A program made the position numbers and the translations under genes. The notes under the pieces are model-generated. The model made no database searches and was not told the origin of the DNA. It was given only the letters and a program-made list of their open reading frames with translations. A DNA stretch of 64,000 nucleotides, taken from JACJVV01 sp047602755. Its GTDB lineage: Archaea; Nanobdellota; Nanobdellia; Woesearchaeales; JACJVV01. The stretch's first letter is position 1. Every line of letters begins with the position of its first letter. The stretch lies in assembly GCA_047602755.1 (NCBI GenBank), contig JBLKOM010000002.1:124001-188000 (forward strand). The letters run 5' to 3'. Shown piece after piece: positions 54,484 to 63,731 of the stretch.

Positions 54484-56399
54484 TTTTAATGAAAAAATTA
54501 ATCTTTCCAATTAATCTTAAAAAATATAGTAAATTAAAATTAGATATATCTAAAAATAAATTAAGTGAGATTGAGAAAAAAAAAATAATAGAGAATATAG
54601 CATTAGTACGTGACTCCATTGTTTTTCTTACTGCTTATTCAGGTTCAAAAGGATTAAGTGGACATACTGGTGGTGCTTATGATATTGCTCCAGAAGCAGT
54701 AATTATTGATTGTTTAATCCGTAATAAGAAAAATAAAATATATCCAGTAATGTTTGATGAAGCTGGTCACCGTGTAGCTATACAATATTTATTTGCAGCA
54801 ATTAATAATCAAATCTCATTAAATAATTTGTTTTATTACCGTGATTACAATAAAGGACTATATGGTCATCCTGAGCGTAATGAAAAAGAAGGTATTTTTT
54901 TTAGTTCAGGAAGATTAGGTCATTTGTGGAGTTACGTAAATGGATTATGCCAAGCAAATCCTAATTTGCATTTTGTTTTATTTGGAAGTGATGGTTCACA
55001 ACAAGAGGGAAATGATGCTGAAGCAGCAAGATATGCTGTTGCAAATAATTTAAACATCACATTACTAATTGATGATAATGATGTAACAATATCAGGGTAT
55101 CCTAGTAAATATATGAAAGGTTATAATTTAAAAAATACATTAGAGGGTCATGGTTTATTAACTTATACAATTAACCCAGAGGATGTTGATGAATTATATC
55201 GTAATATTAGGAATTCTATTCTTGATAATAAACCCTCTGCTTTGCTTAATAAAAGAAAAATGGCAATAGGCATAGATGGGTTAGAAGGCTCTCCAAAAGG
55301 CCATGAGGTAATATCTGTAGACTCAGCAGTTAAATATCTTTCAATAAAAGGTTATTCTAAAGCAATAAAATTACTTAAAAATTCAAAACAATCTATTGAA
55401 AATTATTCATATAAAGGTTCTTCATTTGAAAGATTTAGCAATCGTGATGAATTTGGAAAAACAATTAATGAAATAATAAAAAAAAATAAAGTAAAACCAA
55501 ATAATTTACTAGTAATTGATAATGATTTAGAAGGTTCAACAGGTTTAAAACATATTCATGACAAAAATCCTGATTTTTTTCAAATGGCAGGAATAATGGA
55601 GAGAAATAATTTTTCCGTTGCAGCAGGTTTTGGTTCTTCACCTGATAAACAAGCAATTTATTCAACATTTTCTGCTTTCACTGAAATGATTATATCTGAA
55701 ATTACCATGGCACGTCTAAATCATTCTAATGTTATTGCACATTTTTCTCATGCTGGTGTTGATGAAATTGCCGATAATACATGCCATTTTGGAATAAATA
55801 ATTTTTTTGTTGACAATGGAATAATTGAAAAAGATATTACTAAACTTTATTATCCTGCAGATGTAAATCAATTAAAAGCAATAATCAATACAATTTTTAA
55901 TAAAAAAGGATTAAGATTTATATTTACAACTCGTTCAAAAACACCAAAAATATTAAAAGATAATAATAATGAATTTTTTTCTGGGAATTATAAATTTGTT
56001 GATGGAAAAGATGAACTAATTGTTAAAGGTGAAATAGGTTATATTGTTTCATATGGTGAGATGCTTTATAGATGTCTTGACGCAGTTATTCGTCTAAGAG
56101 AATACGGTATAAATATTGGTTTAATAAATAAACCAACCTTAAATATTATGGACAAAACTATTCTTGATAAATTATTAAAATTAAAATTTATTTTGGTTGT
56201 TGAAAGTCAGAATAAAAATACCGGATTAGGTATAAGATATGGAACATGGTTACTTGAAAATGGCTTTAAAGGCAATTATTCACATTTAGGTACAACAAAA
56301 TTAGGAAAAGGTGGATTATGGCAACAGATTTATAACCAATCACTTGACTCAAAAAGTATAGTTAAGAAAGTGAAAAAAATGATATCTTTAAAGAAATGA
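54480..56399 (+). CDS. tkt: Transketolase, full-length
   Basis: 639 residues in one chain, where many archaea split the enzyme in two. N-terminal LSGHTGGAYDIAPEA, MFDEAGHRVAIQYLF and TPP/metal motif FGSDGSQQEGNDAEAARYAV (near residue 168); the middle pyrimidine-binding region MERNNFSVAAGFGSSPDKQAIYSTFSAF is split over two strands; a C-terminal domain follows. Moves two-carbon units between sugar phosphates. The ATG overlaps the epimerase stop; another ATG is nine bases on. The DEAGH in place of the usual DxFxLSKGH region is unusual and may mean a distinct subgroup. Confidence 0.85.
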   Translation: MILMKKLIFPINLKKYSKLKLDISKNKLSEIEKKKIIENIALVRDSIVFLTAYSGSKGLSGHTGGAYDIAPEAVIIDCLIRNKKNKIYPVMFDEAGHRVAIQYLFAAINNQISLNNLFYYRDYNKGLYGHPERNEKEGIFFSSGRLGHLWSYVNGLCQANPNLHFVLFGSDGSQQEGNDAEAARYAVANNLNITLLIDDNDVTISGYPSKYMKGYNLKNTLEGHGLLTYTINPEDVDELYRNIRNSILDNKPSALLNKRKMAIGIDGLEGSPKGHEVISVDSAVKYLSIKGYSKAIKLLKNSKQSIENYSYKGSSFERFSNRDEFGKTINEIIKKNKVKPNNLLVIDNDLEGSTGLKHIHDKNPDFFQMAGIMERNNFSVAAGFGSSPDKQAIYSTFSAFTEMIISEITMARLNHSNVIAHFSHAGVDEIADNTCHFGINNFFVDNGIIEKDITKLYYPADVNQLKAIINTIFNKKGLRFIFTTRSKTPKILKDNNNEFFSGNYKFVDGKDELIVKGEIGYIVSYGEMLYRCLDAVIRLREYGINIGLINKPTLNIMDKTILDKLLKLKFILVVESQNKNTGLGIRYGTWLLENGFKGNYSHLGTTKLGKGGLWQQIYNQSLDSKSIVKKVKKMISLKK

Positions 56400-57091
56400 A
56401 AATGAAATATTTTAGAAGAATAATATTATGGTTAATATTTGCAATTATATTCTTAATTTTATTATTATCACCATTAAAAAATTTTTTATCTGAAGAAAAA
56501 ATATACTATTTCATTAATCTATTTGGGGTATTTGCTCCTTTAATTTTCATAATTTTCTATATTATAACTTCACTTCTTTTTTTCCCAGTCTCATTATTAA
56601 ATGTTTTTTCAGGGTTTCTTTTTGGAACTTTATTAGGATTTGTACTTGTGATTATATCATCTACTATTAGTGCATCAATTGCTTTTTTTGTAGCAAAGAA
56701 ATATGGTAAAAATCTATCAGACTGGTTTAAAAACACAAAAAAAATCAATAAAATTGTAAATAAATTAGATAATTTAGCTGAGCATAATAGTTTTAAAACT
56801 TTTTTTGTAATTCGTTGCTTTGGTTTATCTTATATTTTAGTAAGTTATGCATCAGGTCTTGTTCGTAAGGCTAGTTTTAAAGCATTTATTTTAGCAACGT
56901 TAACATCTAATATTCTTGTTAGTATATTTTTAGTTTATTTAGGTGACAATATACATAGTAGTTTTAGAGAATTATTATTTCCATTATTACTTCTATTAAT
57001 TTTCATAATTTTGCCACGAATAATAGTAATAAAATTTGATATTGGAAAGAAAGGGTTTAAGTTAACAGAAAAGATGGATGATTTAATGTAA
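56396..57091 (+). CDS. TVP38/TMEM64 (VTT-domain) membrane protein
   Basis: 231 residues with about six membrane helices. The SNARE-associated/DedA-like core is visible: ITSLLFFPVSLLNVFSGFLFG, ASIAFFVAKKYGKNL and the FVIRCFGLSYILVSYASGLVRKASFKAF region with its conserved Arg and Gly. Bacterial and eukaryotic relatives act as lipid scramblases or flippases. Its ATG overlaps the transketolase stop (ATGA), so it belongs to the pentose operon transcriptionally, but no functional link is obvious. Confidence 0.85.
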   Translation: MKMKYFRRIILWLIFAIIFLILLLSPLKNFLSEEKIYYFINLFGVFAPLIFIIFYIITSLLFFPVSLLNVFSGFLFGTLLGFVLVIISSTISASIAFFVAKKYGKNLSDWFKNTKKINKIVNKLDNLAEHNSFKTFFVIRCFGLSYILVSYASGLVRKASFKAFILATLTSNILVSIFLVYLGDNIHSSFRELLFPLLLLLIFIILPRIIVIKFDIGKKGFKLTEKMDDLM

Positions 57092-57107
57092 TTTTCAATA
57101 TAAATTT

Positions 57108-58151
57108 TTATAATTTTAATTTCAAAATTGTTTTTAACTGAATAATATATTTTATTATTGAAGAAATAAACCCAGTAAGTGTAAATTCTTTATATGCTAT
57201 AATTCCATCATATTTACCTAAACTTATTGCCATTGGGCGTTTTTTAGATGCGTAACTTAATAATTTATTATTATTTTTATATCTCTCAAGCAATATAATA
57301 TTTTTAGCAACAACTTTTGCTTGTTTCTCAGCAGATTGTGCAGTTTTTTCTTCTATAATGTCCGTTACATCTCCTGCTGCAAATATATTATTATAATTAT
57401 TCAGTTGAAGATATTTATTCACTATAATATGTCCTCTAACACCTAAATTATCACTAAAATTCTTTTTCATAAATTCACTATTTGGCGTTATTCCTGTGCA
57501 CAAAAATACAAAATCCGGTGCAATTTTTGTACTTTTATTAGTCATAAGGCTATGACCATCACTTTCTACAACCATCTCTCCAAGAATAAGATTTATTTTT
57601 TTCTTTTTTAAGTAATTCTCTGCGTAAGTTCTAGTTTTCTTATTACTTCTTGCTAGTATGATATTATTCCCTTCAATTAATGAAACTTTAGAAATATCTG
57701 CAAGTTCAGCAGCTAATTCAACACCTACAAGACCTGCTCCTACAATTAAAACATCTTTACCAATAACTTTATGTGAATAATCTTTTAATATCTTTCCACT
57801 ATAAGCAGAAATTGATCTGTTATGCTTTATCGGTAATTTATAATCTGATCCAGATGCAATAACTAAATAATCAAAATTTATTTCTTTTTTATTATTTAGA
57901 ATTAAAGAGTCTTTTTTTACATTAATAACTTTATTAGTTATAATACTAGTATTTCTTAGATAGTCTTTATGTTTTATTTGTATATCTTTAATCACTTTTG
58001 GTTCAGCAATAATTCTCAGGATGCTTGGTATAAACTCAAAATAATCTTTTGTATCAATAAGTATTACTTCAAAACGCTTTTCAAGGTTTTTTGCTATTTC
58101 TGCTCCTGCAAAACCTCCTCCAATTATTACAACTTTTTTTAATTTAACCAT
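57108..58151 (-). CDS. Type II NADH dehydrogenase-like flavoprotein
   Basis: 347 residues, two dinucleotide folds: VVIIGGGFAGAEIAKNL (FAD) at the N-terminus and VLIVGAGLVGVELAAELA (NAD(P)H) in the middle; VFLCTGITPN and IFAAGDVTDI close the FAD site. DYFEFIPSILR is typical of Ndh-2 / sulphide-quinone-type proteins. It is shorter than membrane-bound Ndh-2 (about 400-430), with only a short basic/hydrophobic tail (YIIQLKTILKLKL), so membrane binding is uncertain. Electron acceptor unknown. Confidence 0.85.
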   Translation of the reverse strand: MVKLKKVVIIGGGFAGAEIAKNLEKRFEVILIDTKDYFEFIPSILRIIAEPKVIKDIQIKHKDYLRNTSIITNKVINVKKDSLILNNKKEINFDYLVIASGSDYKLPIKHNRSISAYSGKILKDYSHKVIGKDVLIVGAGLVGVELAAELADISKVSLIEGNNIILARSNKKTRTYAENYLKKKKINLILGEMVVESDGHSLMTNKSTKIAPDFVFLCTGITPNSEFMKKNFSDNLGVRGHIIVNKYLQLNNYNNIFAAGDVTDIIEEKTAQSAEKQAKVVAKNIILLERYKNNNKLLSYASKKRPMAISLGKYDGIIAYKEFTLTGFISSIIKYIIQLKTILKLKL

Positions 58152-58228
58152 TTTTATCCCTATATTATATCTTTTTTAGAAATAATATAAAAAAAGAAAA
58201 GAATAACCTTATTAAAAAGGTTATGAAG

Positions 58229-58603
58229 TTAAGATTCATCTACTGCTATCTTACCAGGTCCTGTTAAGTATAAGCTAATTAATGCTGCAATACCTAATAA
58301 GTGGAACAATACATCTAACCATCCCATTACACTGGTTGCATTTGGTAGATTTACCATTATAATTGCTGCTGCCAGTATTATAACTAAAGGCCAAACAGTA
58401 TATTTAAGTTGAAATCCAATTAATATTGCAATACCAAAAGCAATTTCTGAAAGTAATACTAACCATGTTAAAGGAACCCCTAACATTCCTGCAAGCATAT
58501 GTCCTCCAGATATCATACCTAACAGTTTATCTATTCCTGGAACAACAAAAAGCAATCCTAAGACTAACCTTAATAAAGTTGCACCATATCCTGAATTCAC
58601 CAT
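58229..58603 (-). CDS. DoxX-family membrane protein
   Basis: 124 residues with four membrane helices. LRLVLGLLFVVPGIDKLLGM and MLGVPLTWLVLLSEIAFGIAILIG match the DoxX/DoxD family; a short acidic C-terminus follows. A strong Shine-Dalgarno GGAGGGGA sits before the ATG. Members have been linked to quinone-related redox or thiosulphate oxidation; here it lies upstream of the NADH dehydrogenase-like gene on the same strand, which is consistent with a small redox operon. Confidence 0.85.
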   Translation of the reverse strand: MVNSGYGATLLRLVLGLLFVVPGIDKLLGMISGGHMLAGMLGVPLTWLVLLSEIAFGIAILIGFQLKYTVWPLVIILAAAIIMVNLPNATSVMGWLDVLFHLLGIAALISLYLTGPGKIAVDES

Positions 58604-58716
58604 ATTTCCCCTCCATAATAAATAAATTATATTATTTCTAATAATTAATATTTAGAATTAATAAATACTATTAATAATTATTAGCTATATTATTCACATA
58701 TAAATAATTCTAAACT

Positions 58717-58725
58717 CTTATAAAT
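58717..58725 (+). promoter_or_regulatory. TATA box
   Basis: CTTATAAAT centred 25 bases before the ATG at 58746, in the intergenic region divergent with the DoxX gene. Confidence 0.65.
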
Positions 58726-58745
58726 TACAAAATATATTACTTTAT

Positions 58746-59519
58746 ATGGCTAAATTAACAGTAAAAAAGTCAGGAAAAAAGACTGTAGATTTATCTTCTA
58801 TAATTAACTCAAATAATGCTAATACACCAGAAGCTCATATAAAACAAGGACCATATCTAAAGAGTGCTGTTTATGGGGGATTAGATGGAATAATAACTAC
58901 ATTTGCTATTGTGGCTGGTGTTGCAGGTGCTGCATTATCTTCAAATGTTGTAATAATACTAGGTTTTGCAAATCTAATTGCTGATGGACTATCCATGGCT
59001 GTAGGTGATTATTTATCAAGAAAAGCAGAATCTGAATACCATGTAGCTGAGAAAGAGCGTGAATCTTGGGAAATAAAACATTATCCTAATGGCGAAAAAC
59101 GTGAGATGGAACAAATTTATGTTAAAAAAGGAATAAGTAAATCTGATTCTAAGAAGATGGTATCTATCTTATCAAAATATCCAGAAGCATGGTTAGATGA
59201 AATGATGCTTAAAGAATTAAACATTACTGAGCAGACAGAATCTCCTATAAATAATGCATTTGTTACTTTTTTTTCATTTTTAATATTTGGATTTATTCCA
59301 TTATTTTTTTATATAATCAATTTATTTTCATCAATTAATTTTAACAGCTTTTTTGCAGCATCATTATTCACAGGTTTAACTCTTTTTCTTTTAGGTTCAT
59401 TAAAAGCAAAAATAACTCAAAGAAATTGGTTTAAATCAGGTTCAGAAATGCTAATTGTTGGAAGTATTGCAGCAATGGCAGCTTACTTTATTGGATATAC
59501 ACTTCAAATGCTATTGTAA
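58746..59519 (+). CDS. VIT1/CCC1-family metal transporter
   Basis: 257 residues. First helix YLKSAVYGGLDGIITTFAIVAGVAGA and second ANLIADGLSMAVGDYLSRKAESEYH carry the conserved Asp and Met residues of Fe2+/Mn2+ export channels; then a charged helical cytoplasmic loop with many Glu (EREMEQIYVKKG...ILSKYPEAWLDEMMLKE, split) as in the metal-binding domain, and three further helices. Expected to move iron or manganese out of the cytosol. The first 35 residues are polar and extra. Confidence 0.9.
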   Translation: MAKLTVKKSGKKTVDLSSIINSNNANTPEAHIKQGPYLKSAVYGGLDGIITTFAIVAGVAGAALSSNVVIILGFANLIADGLSMAVGDYLSRKAESEYHVAEKERESWEIKHYPNGEKREMEQIYVKKGISKSDSKKMVSILSKYPEAWLDEMMLKELNITEQTESPINNAFVTFFSFLIFGFIPLFFYIINLFSSINFNSFFAASLFTGLTLFLLGSLKAKITQRNWFKSGSEMLIVGSIAAMAAYFIGYTLQMLL

Positions 59520-59530
59520 AATAAGCTTTT

Positions 59531-61099
59531 TTAATTTGTATTTAATCTACCAATAAACATATGATTTCTTCTTTCATTATCTCTATATTGTTGTAAATAT
59601 CTTAGCATACTTGATTCTTCTTTCACTTCACCTTGAAAATCAGTAGCTCTGTTTCTTCCATAACTCCCAGATGCATGTATCATAGTATAATCAACAATTT
59701 CATTATCTGAATTTATAATTGGAGCACCTACAACACCTAAATGATAAGCAGATATTCCTCCTTCTCCTCTACTGTAAGGATGGCCAATAAAGACAATATC
59801 TCCTGTCTGAATATTGTCCATATTTTTATTATCGTTATTTATTGTTGTTATATGTGTTGTATGCCTTGCATAAATCTGATCTCCTCTTGAACCAGTTATT
59901 GTAACTCCTTTGTGTTCATTAGCAAAGCAATATACTAATGACACACAATCTAAATGCCTAACATTTTGGTTAGGTCCTTGTGGATATTTTGGACCATATG
60001 GGATCCCAATTAGTGATCTTAGAAATTCATAATCACTATTTAAATTATCATTATTATTGTCTAATGTCTGTTGAACATTTCTTTGTTGTATGTTAGAGCT
60101 TGTTCTAATATTACCTATACTACCCGCTACTGTAAAATATGATTGACCATCTTCAGTAGTAAATAAAATCTGTTCGGCTGTTTCAATTCCTATTTTATCA
60201 CTCGCAAAATTTCTACTTGCTAATATTTCATTATCAGTTATTGTTGCAACATGCCTTATTCCATCTATATCATACCATATATCTACATTATCCCCGATAA
60301 AATAATTTATATTTCTATCTAGATTATTTGCAATATAATCATTTGACATCCTTCTAGTTATTGGTCCATATATTCCATCTATATCTAAGTCATATCCATT
60401 TGATACTAAAAATGCTTGATTTTTCATAATATCATATGATGTTCTTGGTAAGTTTTCATTATTATCAAATGTAAATGTAGAAATAATATTCTCATTTTCT
60501 GAATTATCTCTTGTCAAATAAAAAAAATTATCTTTAAAAATAGATATTCCTGCACCCTTAAATTTAATATCGTCTCCAATTATAATATAATTATTTTTGT
60601 CTTGGGTAATAAACGTTTCATCAAAACTAATTATCGTTTCTTCTCTTACAAGTATTCTAGCACCATTATAAGTTAGCATCTGTGCATGATTTAGAATTAC
60701 ATTTGTTTGATCTTCTTGCTGTTCTAGTACTATAGGTCTACTTATTGTTTCAATTCTCAAATTAATACTATCAATTTCTAATATATCATCAACTGATTCA
60801 ATATTATAAATCCCTGTAGGCAGATCTTGTATGTTTCCACTTACTCTTAATGTTAATCTGTCATTGTCAGACATTATTTGAATATTATTCGGCCAATTAC
60901 TAGGTAATTCTAAATAATCATTGCCATTATTATGGCTAATAATTCGTTGATTCCCATATTCATTATATCTTAAATGTCCTTCAACATCTATATATGGTAT
61001 CCGCATTTCATTTGCAATCTCACTAAATTCTTGTTGTGAAAAAACAGGAAAAATTACTAAACAAAATACAAAAAGTAAATTAAATAACTTTTTTTTCAT
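59531..61099 (-). CDS. Secreted NlpC/P60-like hydrolase with peptidoglycan-binding motif
   Basis: 522 residues. Signal peptide KKLFNLLFVFCLVIFPVFS; beta-rich region (25-220); SNGYDLDIDGIYGPITRRMSNDY (233-255) matches peptidoglycan-binding domain 1; residues about 360-480 match NlpC/P60, with catalytic Cys385 in RHLDCVSLVY, His453 in SAYHLGVVG and a later His475 in MIHASG. The family cleaves bacterial cell-wall peptides. The ATG overlaps the previous stop as ATGA; an upstream GTG at 61111 is less likely. Archaea lack murein, so the target may be a bacterial partner, or the fold may serve another amidase role. Confidence 0.82.
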   Translation of the reverse strand: MKKKLFNLLFVFCLVIFPVFSQQEFSEIANEMRIPYIDVEGHLRYNEYGNQRIISHNNGNDYLELPSNWPNNIQIMSDNDRLTLRVSGNIQDLPTGIYNIESVDDILEIDSINLRIETISRPIVLEQQEDQTNVILNHAQMLTYNGARILVREETIISFDETFITQDKNNYIIIGDDIKFKGAGISIFKDNFFYLTRDNSENENIISTFTFDNNENLPRTSYDIMKNQAFLVSNGYDLDIDGIYGPITRRMSNDYIANNLDRNINYFIGDNVDIWYDIDGIRHVATITDNEILASRNFASDKIGIETAEQILFTTEDGQSYFTVAGSIGNIRTSSNIQQRNVQQTLDNNNDNLNSDYEFLRSLIGIPYGPKYPQGPNQNVRHLDCVSLVYCFANEHKGVTITGSRGDQIYARHTTHITTINNDNKNMDNIQTGDIVFIGHPYSRGEGGISAYHLGVVGAPIINSDNEIVDYTMIHASGSYGRNRATDFQGEVKEESSMLRYLQQYRDNERRNHMFIGRLNTN

Positions 61100-61902
61100 C
61101 TCATGCACCACTCAATAATTCCTAAAAATGAACTTTGGTCATCTACAGGGATATTTGTACAATTATAATAATTATAAGTCGTAGCAAAATACATTTCATT
61201 TATATCATTATATATTCTATAAATAATTGTTTCATTTTTATTATTTATAATGCTTATATTAAAATTGTGACTATTTACAATTTCATTAATTTTAACAATT
61301 GAAAAAGTATATGGATTATTTAACTCATATTCAACAATCTTTTTACTAGCTTCGATTAGTTCCTTAATGGGATAAGGGATATTATAAACTACTAATGATT
61401 TTTCTTGGTAGATAATATTATCTATTATTTTCTTAAATTCTAACTCAATTCTTAATTGATTACTATTATTAAGGTCTATTTTTATTTCAACATCTGTAAA
61501 TTCAATATGTTCATCAGTTTTTTTATACTCATTAACACAGAAATCTATACTCTCAAGAGCAAAAAAGATTATTTGTTCTTGTATTTCAATTATTGTAGGG
61601 ATGTTAATTATATCATTATATAAGAAATAACTTAAGATCATATCTTCATATACAACTATATTCTCAGGTAAATCTACATATCTTCCAGAGGTTTTTATAA
61701 TTTCTCCAATTTCTAACATTTCCTTTTCAATACAATTTTCCATAAATAATTTAGCATTTAAGATGTCAATATTATCAAATACTGAATTATTAGATTTTGG
61801 TCTTGATGAAATATTACTTATAATTAATATGACTATACTTAAAACAATAAAAATACCTACTATTAGAAATATAGCAATCTGACTTTTTTTATTTTTTCTC
61901 AT
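61096..61902 (-). CDS. Membrane-anchored protein with pilin-like 'KKSQ' N-terminus
   Basis: 268 residues. The N-terminus RKNKKSQIAIFLIVGIFIVLSIVILII is the DPANN-type class III/pilin-like anchor (KKSQ before a hydrophobic helix). The rest is a helix-and-strand extracytoplasmic domain with four Cys, including two near the C-terminus (NCTNIP, EWCMR). No named family. Similar KKSQ-anchored proteins are common in Woesearchaeota and relatives. It is translationally coupled to the NlpC/P60 protein and may position it in the envelope. Confidence 0.7.
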   Translation of the reverse strand: MRKNKKSQIAIFLIVGIFIVLSIVILIISNISSRPKSNNSVFDNIDILNAKLFMENCIEKEMLEIGEIIKTSGRYVDLPENIVVYEDMILSYFLYNDIINIPTIIEIQEQIIFFALESIDFCVNEYKKTDEHIEFTDVEIKIDLNNSNQLRIELEFKKIIDNIIYQEKSLVVYNIPYPIKELIEASKKIVEYELNNPYTFSIVKINEIVNSHNFNISIINNKNETIIYRIYNDINEMYFATTYNYYNCTNIPVDDQSSFLGIIEWCMR

Positions 61903-61985
61903 TTTTAAATTTTTTACTAAATTTATCTTATTTATATTTTTATATATTACTTATTAATAAATTATACACTTTATTACCATTATTG

Positions 61986-61993
61986 TTTTAAAT
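61986..61993 (+). promoter_or_regulatory. TATA box of pyrG
   Basis: TTTTAAAT centred about 25 bases before the ATG at 62015; it supports that start over the ATG nine bases earlier. Confidence 0.6.
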
Positions 61994-62014
61994 CATTTAT
62001 TTCATATGTATAAA

Positions 62015-63679
62015 ATGCACCAAATCAATCAATCAAATCCATTGCAGTCAAATTCAACTTCTAAAAAATTAAGTTCACCAAAATTTATTATAGTAACTGG
62101 AGGTGTTTTATCTGGCTTAGGCAAAGGTATTGCAGCTGCTAGCATTGGTCATCTTTTATCTTCAAAATATAGTGTTGTGCCAGTAAAATGTGATGGTTAT
62201 CTAAATACTGATCCTGGCACAATGAATCCTATTGAACATGGTGAAGTATTTGTGTTAGATGATGGAACTGAAGTTGATATGGACTTTGGTCATTATGAGC
62301 GTTTTTTGAATTGTAATTGCACAAAAGATGAATCATTAACTATGGGGAAAGTTTTTGCAAAACTTCAAGAAAAAGAACGTAAAGGTGATTATTTAGGGAA
62401 AACTGTTCAATTTATTCCTCATGTTACAGACTTAATAATAAGTCAATTTAAAAAAATAGGTGAAAACTCTGATGTTGTGATTATTGAAATTGGAGGCACA
62501 GTTGGAGATATTGAAAATGAACTTTTTATTGAAGCTGCAAGACAACTTGCTTTAGAAGTTGGAAGAAAAAACCTTCTTTTTGTACATTTAACATACATAC
62601 CCTATCTTGATAATGTTAAAGAATTAAAATCAAAACCTACTCAAATAAGTGTTAGACAATTATTAGAACGTGGTATTTCACCAAATATGATAATTTGTAG
62701 ATGCAAACAACCAATAAATGATAATATAAGAAAAAAAATATCTATTTTTTGCAATGTATCAGAAACTAGTGTTTTTTCAGGGCATGATCTTGATTATACC
62801 TATGATTTACCAGAATTATTTTACAAACAAGGAATCATTAATAAAATCAACAAATATTTAGATTTAGAACTTAATGAGAACCCAAAATTATTATGGCCTG
62901 ATTTAATAAACAATTTAAAAAATCCTACTTCAGAAATCACTATTGCAATATGCGGGAAATATACTGCTTTAGAAGATTCTTATGCATCCATTTTTGAAGC
63001 ATTAAAACACTGTAGTGCTCATACAAAAACCAAAATTAATATTAAAATAATTGATACTACTAACATAAAATCATTTGATGATGCAAATAAATTCTTAGAT
63101 GGTATAAATGGAGTTATTATACCAGGTGGTTTTGGTGATAGAGGAACAGAAGGAAAAATAAAATTGATACAATATACACGTGAAAATAATATTCCATTAT
63201 TAGGGATATGTTTAGGGCTTCAACTTGCAACAATTGAATTTGCTCGCAATGTTTGTAATATTAACGATGCAAATTCTGAAGAATTTGATTCAAATTCTAA
63301 ATCTAAAATAATAACATATATTCCTGGCCAAAATGATGATATCAATAAAGGTGGTACATTACGTTTAGGAAGTTATCCTGCTAATTTAGATATTAACTCA
63401 AAAATCTATCAGCTATATGAAGAACAAAAAACAGTATATGAACGGCATCGTCATAGGTATGAAGTTAACCCTGATTTTCATACTATATTACAAAAGAATG
63501 GTTTAAATCTTGCAGGTTTTTCTCCAGATAAAAGACTTGTTGAGTTTATTTGTATAGAAGATCATCCCTATTTTGTTGCAACACAAGCCCATCCAGAATT
63601 AAAATCAAAATTAGAAAAACCAGCACCATTATTTCTAGGTTTAGTAAAAGCTTCAATTAAAAATAAATCTAAAATATAA
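62015..63679 (+). CDS. pyrG: CTP synthase
   Basis: 554 residues. Makes CTP from UTP, ATP and glutamine. Synthetase domain: VTGGVLSGLGKGIAAASIG (P-loop), KCDGYLNTDPGTMNPIEHGEVFVLDDG (split) and EIGGTVGDIE. Glutaminase domain: PGGFGDRGTEGK, nucleophile Cys in LGICLGLQLATIEFARN, YERHRHRYEVNP and the His/Glu pair in ATQAHPEL. About 20 polar N-terminal residues are extra. ATG 62015 is preferred on promoter spacing; 62006 is in frame. Confidence 0.96.
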   Translation: MHQINQSNPLQSNSTSKKLSSPKFIIVTGGVLSGLGKGIAAASIGHLLSSKYSVVPVKCDGYLNTDPGTMNPIEHGEVFVLDDGTEVDMDFGHYERFLNCNCTKDESLTMGKVFAKLQEKERKGDYLGKTVQFIPHVTDLIISQFKKIGENSDVVIIEIGGTVGDIENELFIEAARQLALEVGRKNLLFVHLTYIPYLDNVKELKSKPTQISVRQLLERGISPNMIICRCKQPINDNIRKKISIFCNVSETSVFSGHDLDYTYDLPELFYKQGIINKINKYLDLELNENPKLLWPDLINNLKNPTSEITIAICGKYTALEDSYASIFEALKHCSAHTKTKINIKIIDTTNIKSFDDANKFLDGINGVIIPGGFGDRGTEGKIKLIQYTRENNIPLLGICLGLQLATIEFARNVCNINDANSEEFDSNSKSKIITYIPGQNDDINKGGTLRLGSYPANLDINSKIYQLYEEQKTVYERHRHRYEVNPDFHTILQKNGLNLAGFSPDKRLVEFICIEDHPYFVATQAHPELKSKLEKPAPLFLGLVKASIKNKSKI

Positions 63680-63700
63680 TTTCTAATAATAATTAGTTAA

Positions 63701-63710
63701 ATTTTATAAA
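63701..63710 (+). promoter_or_regulatory. TATA box
   Basis: ATTTTATAAA centred 26 bases before the ATG at 63732. Confidence 0.65.
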
Positions 63711-63731
63711 ACATTAAATGATTTCTATTAT

